Shown: positions 22,809-39,000 of the stretch, piece by piece
How positions within the stretch are numbered: the stretch's first letter is position 1
Layout: every line of letters starts with the position of its first letter
The notes under the pieces: generated by a model
Seen by the model: the letters and a program-made list of their open reading frames with translations, nothing else
What the model was told of the DNA's origin: nothing
The model's database searches: none
Translations under genes and position numbers: made by a program
Assembly: GCA_029961685.1 (NCBI GenBank)
Contig: JARWKL010000010.1
Span: 2,108,001-2,172,000, forward strand
DNA length: 64,000 nt
Direction: 5' to 3'
From: Aristolochia californica
Lineage: Eukaryota; Streptophyta; Magnoliopsida; Piperales; Aristolochiaceae

Positions 22809-22919
22809 AAAAAAGATCAAAATTATTTGTGGTTGAGAGTCCATGACGGAGGAACTTCATCCCTGTCAAAAAGATCAAAATTATTTATGGTTGGAAATCC
22901 ATGACGGAGGATGAAGTCA
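22809..22919 (+). repeat. two-copy tandem repeat, period about 58 bp
   Basis: AAAAAGATCAAAATTATTT followed by GGTTG and CCATGACGGAGGA occurs at 22809 and again at 22867 with a few mismatches. It abuts the left edge of the duplicated segment at about 22921. Confidence 0.75.
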
Positions 22920-23103
22920 ACATTTATCTTTGAATAGAGTCAACAACTCTATGAGTAACATAATATGAGAGAAACATATTCTCATATTGGAAAACTTGAT
23001 ACTAGGAGGCCCTAGGATAACAACATCTTCGTACACATGCTATAGCATTTACAACCCCAAACAATAAAGGTTAGCACAATGAAAGGGCGATCGTTTACTT
23101 CCA

Positions 23104-25454
<2,351 letters not shown>

Positions 25455-25521
25455 CTTCTTCCGCAGGAACAAGTGCGTAGTGCTGCAGCAGCAGTGCTTC
25501 TATAGTGTTTGGATGGGAAAA

Positions 25522-25528
25522 TTTTATA
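25522..25528 (-). promoter_or_regulatory. TATA box of reductase copy A
   Basis: TATAAAA on the minus strand, about 68 bases upstream of the ATG at 25454. It is conserved in copy B at 34240-34246. Confidence 0.55.
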
Positions 25529-25539
25529 GATGGGGAAGT

Positions 25540-26618
25540 GTTGACTGGGTTGAAGGACTGAAATGCTGACAGCAGAAAAAAAAAAATTTGGGTAGCACCA
25601 TTAACGTCAGCGAGGACGTCAAATCGCGGAAAGGGTTAACACCTGCCTCAAGTATCTATTCCAATATATTTTTAAGACTGTTTTTTGAGAGCTGGAATTT
25701 TGTGGGATACAAGAATCTGATACAAGATACCAGCATAAGAGTTACAGCCGTTTGAACTTTAGGGGAACGAAGCTCCACCTAGCCTCTTCGCGGTGGAGAT
25801 GAGTTTGCCATTTTAGTCAAACAAACAAAAGGTGCCTGTCCGTTGGACTGGCAAATAGTCAAAAATCTAATCTAGCTGAGATAAACAATCGAAGGAAAGT
25901 GATTCATGATTGTGAAATGAATGGAGATGAATAGGGTATTTTATTATATAACTTTGATAGATTTAACTTTTATAATATGGTTTTATTTAACTTTTTATTA
26001 ATAAAATAATATAGTTTAGTATAGTCTAAATTAATGAAATTAATACAAAGTAAAATAAAAATATTAATTTAATTAATTATAAAATAGATTACTTAAAATA
26101 AAAAATATTTACTTTTATAATGTAAAGATACTTGATCAAATTCTTCCTTTTATAATGTCTAAATTATCACTTTTAAATTAGTAATTTAATATAATTTTAA
26201 AAGTCATAAATTTATATAAAAAATAAATAGAATATTTTATTATATAGAAATATTTTGATAGATTAAACTTTTATAAGTTGGTTTTATTTAAAATTTTATT
26301 AATAAAATAAAATAAATTTTCGTTTAGTCTAAATTAATAAACTAAATAAATTTTCAGTTCATAACTCAATGGGATGAGGCGAAGGAAGATAAAGACGCCT
26401 CAGCGTATTACTCCTCAATACTTCATTAATACCAATTGTCTACGTTGGCTAGCTGTTGGGATTTTGTCTATTGAAGCGTGGTCCGAGATGGTTACTGACT
26501 TTCTGCATTTTGGGGTTGTTGTGAGAGGAGAATTGAGAGAGCAGAGGGAAGTAGAGGAGGTGGAAAATGACAAAGTGGCAGGTATCCCAAGTTCTATAAA
26601 ACTTCTATTCTAGCCTCA
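25540..26618. other. AT-rich spacer within duplicated segment
   Basis: 25900-26350 is strongly AT-rich with internally repeated TTTTATTTAA(C/A) and AGTCTAAATTAAT stretches. A 79-codon frame at 26374-26613 has a counterpart at 35106-35345, but the two differ at about 12 residues. That is many more than in the reductase exons, so I do not call it a gene. Confidence 0.45.
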
Positions 26619-27335
26619 TTGTCGCCCAAGACTGACTTTTTTGGTAAGTATTCCATTTGCCGCCTGATTTTCCCTACAATTTCCATAGTGGCCACAAAAC
26701 AGGTGATTGGTGGAAGCCATGAAAATGGGGGTCTCTACCAAGTTGCTGTTGCTTCTATTTCCCATATAGAGGCACTACAATGGCACAATAGATTAGGGTA
26801 TTTGTCTTTATCATCACTCAAGTGTTTGTTTCATTCTTTACAATCCCTTTCAAATTTGAATTGTGTGGTGTGTCAATTGAGCAAACACCAAAGAACCACT
26901 TATTCCCATCGGGCTGAATTTAAAGGTGTTGCTCCATTTTCCTTAGTCCATTATGATATATGAAGACCCTTGAATATTTCCAATATTTCTCAAGTTAAGT
27001 ACTTTATTACATTCATTGATGATTTCACTAAAGTGACATGGTTATTTTTACTTGAGGATAAATTTGAAGTTCTTTCCATTTTTTAAGTCATTTTTATGTC
27101 ATGGTCTCAAATTAATTTAGTCATAAATGGCAAGTACTTCTCTCCAATAATGCCAAAGAATATATGTCAAGGGAGTTTCAAACCTTCTGTAAGGGCAATA
27201 ACATTATTCATCAAACATCGTGTGCTTACACCCCTCAACAGAATAGTGTAGCTGAAAGAAAAAACCGACACCTCCTTGAAGTGTCTTGTGCCCTCCTTTA
27301 CTCTATGAATGTGCCCTACTTTTATTGGCCGCATG
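26619..27335 (+). pseudogene. copia gag-pre-integrase and integrase remnant (copy A)
   Basis: Plus-strand motifs in copia order: TKQVIGGSHENGGLYQ and HIEALQWHNRLGYLS (pre-integrase), CVVCQLSKHQRTTY (zinc-binding part), FITFIDDFTKVTWLF (first catalytic region) and TPQQNSVAERKNRHLLEVS (around the catalytic Glu). It breaks off after YFYWPHV, where the hAT-like element begins at 27336. A stop follows VHYDI and a frameshift lies near 27085. The interrupted frame resumes at 30023. Confidence 0.88.
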
Positions 27336-30022
27336 TAGGGGTGGCATCGAGCCAATCCAAGCCCAAACCTGCCTATGTTCGAGTCGAGCTTGATTTAAAT
27401 ATTTCAAACTCGAGCTCGAGCCGAGCATAACCTCGAGCCTAAAATTGTTATCAAGCTCGAGCTCGAGCTTCAACATTCATTTAAAACTTTTCAAAAAATA
27501 CATGTCTCGAATTCGAGCTTCAACATACATTTAAAACTTTTCAAAAAATGCATGTCAAATAAATTGTATATAAAATTATGCATACATTTTACATAAAATT
27601 GGGCATGACCTCTACATAAAATTGAGCATAACCTCTACTTAAAATTATGCACAAGGGTGGCTTCGAATCAAGTCGAGCCCGAACCTTCCTATGTTCGAGC
27701 TGAGCTTGATTTAAATATTTTGAACTCGAGCTCGAGTCGAGCATAGCCTCAAACCTAAAATTGTAATCGAGCTTGAGCCTAATAATTTAACCGAGTTCGA
27801 GCTAGAGCTCGTGCCGAGTTCAAGCTTCAACCTACATTTAATACTCTACATAAAATATATGTCAAATAAATTTTATATATATATATATATAATTATGCAT
27901 ACATTTTAAAAAAAAGAATGATAGGGGACGTTTGGGATTGAATCTTGATGATGGATTAGATCACACAAATATTAATCTTTTTTACCCCAAATGTTATCTA
28001 GTTTATTTTGTAATTTCTGAATCTAGCCATAAATTTATTGTGACCTCCTTAGTGCCCCTGGTAGAAAATTTATATTCTAGGAAAACTAGAATTTTTTTCC
28101 TAGGATACATATTTCCAAAAAAAAACCTTTAAATAAAATCCTATTACTATTAGTGATTTACTAAAAAATTACAATAAATATTTTAAAATTTTCTTAGGTA
28201 AGTTAAATGGACCTCTTATTGCCTCTTCTAGTGAAATAAATAAAAAATAATAATCAATATAATATATTACTATACTTATCAATACATTTTTAATCAAATA
28301 AAATGTGAAACACAAAATTGCTATGAAAATTGCCTCATGCTAAAAGTATTACAACATCAATTGTCAAATACTTATTCAAAAAATTTCTATACAGTTTTCT
28401 AGCCCATCTTGGCAAGAAAATTTTACCTAGAAAATTATATGATTTTTTAATAAGAATTTCCAATTAGAAAAATGTTTCCAAAAAACATGAGGCACTAATA
28501 GTCCCTGGAAACATATTTCTACTAAAAATATATTTTCAACATTTCTTGAAAAACCCACTAACTTCGTTTTTAATAAAATTTTATTAGCAATACTACAAAT
28601 TATTTTGTATGTCATGAAATTTATCTTTGTGATGGGTCAATAAAATTGAAAGGGTATTCTAGATGAGTCTTATTTACTTGACAATCCATATTAATAATTG
28701 AGTCTCAATTAATAGAATTAAGTTCATCTCCTTTACCTACATTCGTCTGGTTTCGACCTTTCGACCCTCACAAAGGCTTGAAATACAAGTTATGAACAAA
28801 ATAAACTTTCAAACTGAGAACAAGATTTAAGTACAATGATTTAAGTACATGGCTCAATTGTACAAGAAAATATTAACAAAATATTCTCATGTATAAAAAT
28901 ATTTTTTTTATAAAGTAGTTTATATTTATTTTCCTAATTTTCACTTTAATTATATTTTTAATTTATTTTTAAATTTTAAATATATTTTTTAATTTTTTCC
29001 TTCAGTTGTTTCCTTTTTCTTTTGTCCTACAACTCTTATTTATTTTTCTTTTCCTTCTTCCCTCTCCTCCATTTTTTTTATTTTCCTTTTTTCCTTATTC
29101 TCCCATTTTTCCTTTTTTCTTTATTTTTTTATAAAATAGTTTATATTTATTTTCCTCATGTTTCACTTTAATTATAATTTTAATTCATTTTAAAATTTTA
29201 AATATATATTTAAATTTAAATTTTTTTCCTTTACTCTTCTCCTCTTCCTACTATTTGTTTCCTTTTCCTTTTGTCTTTCAACTCTTATTTATTTTTCTTT
29301 TCCTTTTTCCCTCTTCTCCTTTTTTTCATTTTCCTTTTTTCCTTACTCTCCCATTTTTTCCTTTTTTCTTCCCTTATTTTTTCTTTATATTTTTATAAAA
29401 ATAGTTTATATTTATTTCCTCTTTTTACTTTAATTATAATTTTAATTCATTTTAAAATTTTAAATATATATTTAAATTTTTTATTTTTTCCTTCTCTTTT
29501 CTCCTCTTCTACTCTTCTTACTATTTGTTTCCTATTCCTTTTGTCCTTCAACTCTTGTTTATTTTTATTTTCCTTTTTCCCTCTCTTCCATTTTTTTTCC
29601 TTATTCTCCCATTTTTTACTTTTTTCTTCCCTTATTTTTTCTTTATCCCCTTCCTGTTCCTTTTCTTTTTTCCTTCTCCTCTTCACTAGAGGCTTATTAG
29701 TCTCACATAGGTAACAAAAAGATAATCGCATGAGAGGAGAGCTTATAAAACTCTAGATAGAAGGATGGCAAAACGTACTTACCTAGACGGGGTGAATCAG
29801 TGTCAAAGACATCCCATCCCGCTCCTGACTCATGCCTCCTGGGCCTCATTAAGTTAACAAGCTGGCTCACGAGCTTTCGAATAGAATCATGGTTCGGTCG
29901 AGCTTGGGTCGTTAACTTAAACGAGCCTCATCTGGATCTAAAACTCGGTTCGAGATCCAGAAATATCGAATCGAGCCGAGCTCGAGCGGCTGGCAAACCG
30001 GCTCAGTTCGATGCCACCCCTA
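27336..30022. mobile_element. hAT-like non-autonomous DNA transposon, 2687 bp
   Basis: The ends are perfect 15-bp inverted repeats, TAGGGGTGGCATCGA at 27336 and its complement ending at 30022; the TAGGGGTGGCA form is typical of plant hAT elements. Eight-base flanks GCCGCATG (27328-27335) and GCCTAATG (30023-30030) match at 6 of 8 positions, as expected for an old 8-bp hAT target duplication. The subterminal part is dense in CGAGCTCGAGC-type repeats, including a twofold repeat (about 27340 and 27655). The interior has no transposase, only AT-rich sequence and a pyrimidine-rich repeat block. It splits a copia integrase whose frame continues on the other side. Confidence 0.85.
28907..29650 (+). 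repeat. three tandem pyrimidine-rich units, about 220-265 bp each
   Basis: Units start at about 28909, 29131 and 29395 with ATAAA(A)TAGTTTATATTTATTT, pass through TTTTAAATATAT, then CCTTTTGTCCTTCAACTCTT and long CT-rich runs. It lies inside the hAT-like element. Leu/Phe-rich frames read here are artefacts. Confidence 0.8.
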
Positions 30023-31601
30023 GCCTAATGCCATTCTCACAACTTATTTTTTCACTAATAGGCTACCATCCTCTGTACTCAATAATAAATCTCTGTATTC
30101 CTTATTATTCCGTAGTGAAAACCTATTTTCACTACCCTTGAGTGTCTTTGGTTGTTCTTGTTTTGTACATGTTACATCTTCATATAACACTAAGTTAGAT
30201 CTATGGGCTACCAAATGTATCTTTTTGGGTTACTCTCGCACCCAAAAAGGGTACGTTTGTTATAACCCCTCTCTTAGCAAATTGTTTATATCCAGGGATG
30301 CGACATTTTTTTAAGATTTATCTTTTTACTCCTCCAAGGATGTTCCTCCGAGTCTTTCTTCAATCCCCATAGCCTCTAAACCTATTAAGCCCATTGATAA
30401 GGATATCGTTTTTACAAACCCCTAAAGAATTGGTCGATACTACACCTATGACGTCTGTGAATCCCTCTAAGGTAAGTTCTCCTTCTTCTCCTCCTATTTT
30501 TAGTCTACTTTTTGATACTAGGCTCATTCCTCTTCATAAGGAACCTCGGACTTGTACTAGGTCATCTACCTCCCACCCTATATCTAACATTGTTTTTCAC
30601 TAATTTTTGTCTCCTTGTTGCCATTTTCTTGCTCCTATTTCTTCAGTATATATTCCTCAGTCATATCAGGAGGCCCTGAAACATCCAGGATGGAAGGCGG
30701 CGATGGAAGAGGAAATGACTGTCTTATATGAGTATCAGACTTGGACTTTGGTTTTACTTAATCCCGGTAAGAAACTTGTGGGTTGTAAATAGGTCTTTGT
30801 TGTTAAACATAATCCAAATGGTTTTGTGGCTTGTCTCAAAACTCATCTGGTAGCGAAGGGATAGTCTTAATGTTATGGAGTTGACTATGAAGAAACTTTC
30901 TCCCATGTGGCCAAGTAAAATTTGGTATGTATTCTGTTATCACTTGTTGCTAATTCTTCTTGGTTAATACATCAAGTTGATGTGAAGAATATTTTCCTCA
31001 ATAATCATATTAAAGAAGAAAATTATATGCATCAACCACTTGGATTTGTGGTTGAGGGGGAATTAGTATACAAATTGCAAATATCCTTGTATGGTTTAAA
31101 ACAATTTCCTCATGCTTGGTTTGACAAGTGTAGCCAAGCTATGTTTTTGTTTGGGTTTAACTGATGTTCAATAGATCATTCAATATTTGTAAAAAATGCC
31201 ACAAAGGGAATCATATTACCGGCAATATATGTGGACGACATTGTTTTTACTGGTAATGATATAGATAACATAAGGGAAATCAAACAGAAAATATGCAGCG
31301 AGTTCAAAACAAAAGATCTTAGACTTCTCATATATTTCCTCGATATTGAATTTTTCCAATCCAAGGATGGTATTGTCCTATCTTAGAGGAAATATATTCT
31401 TGATCTACATGAGTATACAGGAATGATGGAATGTCGACTAACCAATACTTCTATGGATACTAATACAAAATTATGTGTAGGCTATGGTGAAGATGTTGAT
31501 GTGGGAAAATATCAAATACTGGTGAAAAAACTTATTTACCTCACTGTGACCAGACCAAACATTTCACATGCAAAAAATACCTTGTATTATAGTGAACAAG
31601 A
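30023..31601 (+). pseudogene. copia integrase C-terminus and reverse transcriptase remnant
   Basis: Continues the element interrupted at 27335. LDLWATKCIFLGYSRTQKGY and LFISRDATFF (30195-30315) form the integrase C-terminal part. SYQEALKHPGWKAAMEEEM (from 30662), HQVDVKNIFLN, SLYGLKQFPHAWF and IYVDDIVFTGND (about 31226-31260) form the reverse transcriptase. The YVDD motif is intact but several in-frame stops lie upstream and downstream (for example near 30790, 30865, 31160 and 31384). It stops after YLTVTRPNISHA near 31570-31600, where duplicated copy B begins, and RNase H resumes only at about 36357. Confidence 0.88.
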
Positions 31602-31849
31602 ACATTTATCTTTGAATAGAGTCAACAACTCTATGAGTAACATAATATGAGAGAAACATATTCTCATATTGGAAAACTTGATACTAGGAGGCCCTAGGAT
31701 AACAACATCTTCATACACATGCTATAGCATTTACAACCCCAAACAAGACAGGTCCTGACCTGTAGGAAACAGGTATAATGTTCAGATTAGCACAATGAAA
31801 TGGCGATCGTTTACTTCCATGAAGCCAAAGCTGGCATATCTGCTTTCTT

Positions 31850-34172
<2,323 letters not shown>

Positions 34173-34239
34173 CTTCTTCCACAGGAACAAGTGCGTAGTG
34201 CTGCAGCAGCAGTGCTTCTATAGTGTTTGCATGGGAAGA

Positions 34240-34246
34240 TTTTATA
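34240..34246 (-). promoter_or_regulatory. TATA box of reductase copy B
   Basis: TATAAAA on the minus strand, about 68 bases upstream of the ATG at 34172; same position as in copy A. Confidence 0.5.
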
Positions 34247-34259
34247 GATGGGGAAGTGT

Positions 34260-35349
34260 TGACTGGGTTGAAGGACTGAAATGCCGACAGCAGAAAAAAC
34301 AAAAATTTGGGTCGCACCATTAACGTCAGCGAGCATCGAGGACGTCAAATCGCGGAAAGGATTAACACCTGCCTCAATTATCTATTCCAATATATTTTTA
34401 AGACTTTTTTTGAGAGCTGGAATTTTGTGGGATACACGAATCTGAAAGAAGATACAAGCATTAAGGGTGACAGCCGTTTGAACTTTAGGGGAACGAAGCT
34501 CCACCTGGCCTCTTCGCGATGGAGATGAGTTTGCCATTTTAGTCAAACAAACAAAAGGTGCCTGTCCATTGGACTGGCAAATAGTAAAAAATCTAATCTA
34601 GCTGAGATAAACAATCGAAGGCAAGTGATTCATGATTGTGATATGAAAGGAGTACTAAAGAGATGAATAGGGTATTTTATTATATAACTTTGATAGATTT
34701 AACTTTTATAATATGGTTTTATTTAACTTTTTATTAATAAAATAATATAGTTTAGTTTAGTCTAAATTAATGAAATTATTACAAAGTAAAATAAAAATAT
34801 TAATTTAATTAATTATAAAAATAAAGTACTTAAAATAAATAATGTTTACTTTTATAATGTGAAGATACTTGATCAAATTCTTACTTTTATAATGTCTAAA
34901 TTATCAATCTTAAATTAGTAATTCAATATAATTTTAAAAGTCATGAATTTATATAAAAAATAAATAAAATATTTTATTATATAAAAATACTTTGATAGAT
35001 TAAATTTTATAAGATGGTTTTATTTAAAATTTTATTAATAAAATAAAAAAATTGTTTAGTCTAAATTAATAAACTAAATAGATTTTCAGTTCACAACTCA
35101 ATGGGATGAGGCGAAGGAAGATAAAGACGCCTCAGCGTATTACTCCTCAATACTTCATTAATACCAATTGTCTATGTTGGCTAGTTGTTGGGATTTATTC
35201 TATTGAAGCGTGGTTTGAGATGCTTATTGACTTTCTGCATTTTGGGGTTGTTGTGAGACGAGAATCGAGAGAGCATAGGGAAGTAGAGGAGGTGGAAAAT
35301 GACAAAGTGGCAGGTGTCCCAAGTTCTATAGAACTTCTATTCTAGCCTC
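34260..35349. other. AT-rich spacer within duplicated copy B
   Basis: Counterpart of 25540-26618, with AT-rich repeats at 34660-35070. It shows more differences from copy A than the reductase exons do. No gene called. Confidence 0.45.
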
Positions 35350-36070
35350 ATTGTCGCCCAAGACTAACTTTTTTGGTAAGTATTCCATTTACTGCCTGAT
35401 TTTCGCTACAATTTCCATAGTGGTTCGATTACAAAAAGGTGATTGGTGGAAGCCATGAAAAAGGGGGTCTCTACCAAGTTACTGTTGCTTCCATTTCCCA
35501 TATAGAGGCACTATAATGGCACAATAGATTAGGGTATTTGTCATTATCATCACTCAAGTGTTTGTTTCATTCTTTACAATTCCTTTCAAATTTGAATTGT
35601 ATGGTGTGTCAATTGAGCAAACACCAAAGAACCATTTACTCTCATCGGGCTGAATTTAAAGGTGTTGCTCTATTTTCCTTAGTCCATTCTGATATATGAA
35701 GACCCTTGAATATTTCCAATATTTCTCAAGCTAAGTACTTTATTACATTCATTGATGATTTCACTAGAGTGACATGGTTATTTTTACTCGAGGATAAATT
35801 TGAAGTTCTTTCCATTTTTTAAGTCATTTTATGCCATGGTCTCAAATTAATTTAGTCATAAATGGCAAGTACTTCTCTCCAATAATGCCAAAGAATATAT
35901 GTCAAGGGAGTTTCAAACCTTCTTTAAGAGCAATGGCATTATTCCTCAAACATCATGTGCTTACACCCCTCAACAGAATAGTGTAGCTGAAAGAAAAAAT
36001 CGACACCTCCTTGAAGTGTCTCGTGCCCTCCTTTACTCTATGAATGTGCCCTACTTTTATTGGCCGCATG
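35350..36070 (+). pseudogene. copia pre-integrase/integrase remnant (copy B)
   Basis: Counterpart of 26619-27335: KVIGGSHEKGGLYQ near 35440, YFITFIDDFTRVTWLFLLED near 35735-35795 and TPQQNSVAERKNRHLLEVSR near 35967. It ends at YFYWPHV, where the hAT-like end begins at 36071. Frameshifts and stops are present as in copy A. It arose by duplication, not by a new insertion. Confidence 0.85.
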
Positions 36071-36356
36071 TAGGGGTGGCATCGAGCCAAGCAGAGCCCA
36101 AACTTGCCTATGTTCGAGTCGAGCCTAGCTTCGAGCCTAAAATTATTATCGAGCTCGAGCTTCAACATTCATTTGAAACTTTTCAAAAAATACATGTCTC
36201 GAGTTCAAGCTCCGACATACATTTAAAACTTTTCAAAAAATGCATATAAAATAAATTGTATATAAAATTATGCATACATTTTACATAAAATTAAGCATGA
36301 CCTCTACTTAAAATTGCGCATAAGGGTGGCTTTGAATCGAGTCGAGCCCGAACCTT
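36071..36356. mobile_element. left-end fragment of the hAT-like element (copy B)
   Basis: Starts with the same TAGGGGTGGCATCGAGCC terminal repeat and subterminal CGAGCTCGAGC repeats as 27336 onward, with some internal loss, and ends abruptly at AACCTTCGAC against copia RNase H sequence. The right end is missing. Confidence 0.8.
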
Positions 36357-36766
36357 CGACGATCTACATCTGGATACTTCACATTTGTAGGTGGAAATTT
36401 GGTTACTTGGAGAAGTAAGAAACAAGAGGTGGTGGCTAGATTGTCAGCTAAAGCCGAATACCGAGGAATGACCAAGGTAATATGTGAATTATTATGGATA
36501 AAAAATGTCATACAAAAATTACACATTGAACAGACAAGTCCTTTGAAATTATACGGTGATAGTAAGGCAGCATGTGATATTGCCCACAACCCAGCCCAAC
36601 ATGATAGAACTAAACACATTGAAGTTGATATGCACTTTATTAAGGAAAAGCTAGAAGCAAGAATCATTGAAGTCCCTCATGTTTGGTCTCAAGATCAGCT
36701 TGCCGATGTGCTGACCAAGGCAGTGTCTTACCAACTTTTTACAATTATCTCGACAAGTTGGGCATG
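36357..36766 (+). pseudogene. copia RNase H remnant
   Basis: STSGYFTFVGGNLVTWRSKK near 36361-36420, then EYRGMTKVICELLW, DSKAACDIAHNP, HIEVDMHFIKEK and DVLTKAVS: the C-terminal RNase H part of a copia polyprotein, almost open over 122 codons. It belongs to the element whose reverse transcriptase ends at about 31600. Confidence 0.9.
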
Positions 36767-36784
36767 AGTGATATCTATGCACCA

Positions 36785-36990
36785 ACTTGAGGGGGAGTGT
36801 TGAGATTTTTTTCCTTATGAATAAATATAATTTTACCTTCTTAGTACATATTCTATAATTTCTGTAATTACGTGACTTCCGTTAATCAGTTAACTCTCCA
36901 TGTATAGTTTGTAAAACGGCTATTTAAGCTGACGATGTGAATGAGAAAATATGAAAGAAATTGAAGTTGTATTCTTTAGTCTTGGTATCC
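36785..36990 (+). mobile_element. copia polypurine tract and start of 3' LTR
   Basis: CTTGAGGGGGAG (36786-36797) is followed at 36798 by TGTTGAGAT, a standard LTR start. A TATA-like CTATTTAAGC lies near 36921. The right border could not be fixed because no matching 5' LTR is present in the window; the end given is approximate. Confidence 0.65.
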
Positions 36991-37708
36991 ACTTCTACTA
37001 CCAAAGCCACCCTTACAGTTATATTGTTCGTGAGAGAGATGAACGCTTCAGAAATGTTTATGGGTCCTTCCATTACTTTCCTCCTCCAGCCCGACGAGAA
37101 TCCCTTCCTCCGTCACCTTCCACAGGTATGTCATGTGACTCTTAGTTACCCTTTGTCTTTATTTTTGCTCGATCGTTGGTCATCTTAAAAGACCAAACAC
37201 AGTTTTCGGACAAAAAAATAAAAATCGAAAAGTCCTTCCTCGCTTCCGACGGAGACAACCATAGCTTTCTGTTGCTCGCATCCAACCTTCTTCATTCCTC
37301 CCTTTCTCTTCTTCCCATCGAAGCCACAGGTCTGTATCCTGTCCATGACTGTCGTCGTGCTTCTTGGTTGACTTTCAATCAACCTTTCCTTCTTTAACCT
37401 CGAGAGCTGTTGTCATCGTTGCTATTTGGTTGTCCCTTCTTCTGAAGATTACCACCATCACCAAGAAGAACCCCTAGTGATCGACGTTGAGAAAGAAGAG
37501 TCTAAGGGTATGAATTATGTTCTTATTGTGCTATTTTTGAAGAAGTACAAAAGATCTTCAAATCTTAGCGAGATGGATACAAGTAGAACAACTATTGCAG
37601 GGATAGAGGGAATTACAACTCAAAATGCTCTGTGAGAAGAAAGAAACTCAAATTAAATGAAGAGAAAAAAGTGAGCCTTCGAGAGTTAAAAAAATACTTT
37701 TCAACCAT
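36991..37708. other. intergenic, no gene recognised
   Basis: Several short frames (60-75 codons), none with recognisable motifs. Some may belong to the LTR or an internal remnant. Confidence 0.35.
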
Positions 37709-38204
37709 GTCTCTAGAGCTCTAGTATCTCGTTCCTGTTCTTCTCTTCGGTCAAAATCTGAGTTAATTTAAGAGACTTTTAGGTTTTTACCCGACTTTTT
37801 AAACATAATTATACAAATGACGAACTTTTGAACTTATTTAGAAAAATACCCAACTTTGACCAGTCAACTACATATGTATAAATGTCAAACGCCTAGCCAA
37901 TACAACCCAAAAGACCGGTCTGTTAAGTGCGGAAATCCAAGTACCTAACCCATCCCGTGTCTCTAGAGTTCTAGTATCTCGTTCCTGTTCTTCTCTTTGG
38001 TCAAAATCTGAGTTAATTTAAGAGACTTTTAGGTTTTTACCCGACTTTTTAAACATAATTATACAAATGATGAACTTTTGAACTTATTTAGAAAAATACC
38101 CAACTTTGACTAGTCAACTACATATGTATAAATATCAAACGCCTAGCCAATACAACCCAAAAGACCGATCTGTTAAGTGCGGAAATCCAAGTATCTAACC
38201 CATC
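37709..38204. repeat. two-unit tandem repeat, period exactly 250 bp
   Basis: Units start at 37709 and 37959 with GTCTCTAGAG and run through GAGTTAATTTAAGAGACTT, ACATATGTATAAAT and GCCAATACAACCCAAAAGAC with few mismatches. A shortened third relative of the last part lies at about 38309-38400. Confidence 0.9.
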
Positions 38205-38410
38205 AGTGGTAGCCGGAACCACCTAGCTCTGATACCCACTGTTCCCGTTCTCCAGCGTTTCACCCGGGATTCGAACGTGAAACGTGGTGCCCAACTCTGA
38301 TACCATGTCAAACGTAGCCAATACAACCCAAAAGACCCGTATATTAAGTACGAAAAGCCGAGTACTTAACCCATCAATGGTAGACGAAACCACCTAACTT
38401 CTGACAATAA
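38205..38410 (-). mobile_element. possible LTR and primer-site relic on the minus strand
   Basis: On the minus strand, sequence ending CGTTTGACA is followed by TGGTATCAGAGTTGGGCACC (about 38289-38308), a near-perfect plant copia primer site. The LTR-like part shares GCCAATACAACCCAAAAGAC with the 250-bp tandem units. A GTTCGAATCC stretch beside it is also present. Borders are unclear. Confidence 0.4.
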
Positions 38411-39000
38411 AGTAAAAAGTAACACATGTTTTGACTAATTACGTGTCACCAGGTCATCATAACACATAAGCACTTGTTGAGTTGAATGACACGACATCTT
38501 TCATCAATACACTAATAACTTTTATTATTTCCTTAAAAAATATAGGTGATATCTATTAAGAAAATATTAAATTTTGGAATAATTTCCTAGTAATACATTA
38601 ATTTTTTTTATATAAACTGATTTTTAATATATTTTTTATTTTTGTTAGATGAAATATATATTTCCTGCAAAGAACACCAACCATGCCTTGAGTTTTCTTT
38701 CCATTTTATTAAGATAAAATAATTATAAATGTTTAATTCTCCTTTAGATTGTAATGTGATGATCTAATCTGGACATACTCTATCTAATTAATTTATAGTT
38801 AAAATTTCCCTTAAAATTGACATATCAAAAAATCTTTTTTTTTAATTTTTTTAAAATTTCAACCCTTTATCCAAACCAATCAAAAGATATTTAAATTATT
38901 AATTTTTATATTTGTGATGCATTTAATACTTTAAATTTAAATTTTATAAGCATAACTGTATAATATAATTAATTAATTATTCTCTCGCACGGTTTCTCCC
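38411..39000. other. AT-rich intergenic
   Basis: Strongly AT-rich with T and A runs. No gene or repeat structure recognised. Confidence 0.4.

Noticed and set aside
26374..26613. 79-codon frame with a counterpart at 35106-35345
   Set aside because: It looks conserved only because the segment is duplicated. The copies differ at about 12 residues, far more than the reductase exons, and no motif is seen.
29271..29731. 147-codon and 94-codon frames
   Set aside because: They lie in the pyrimidine-rich repeat inside the hAT-like element; composition alone keeps them open.
38255..38310. tRNA-like GTTCGAATCC on the minus strand
   Set aside because: It adjoins a copia primer-site sequence and no acceptor stem is formed.
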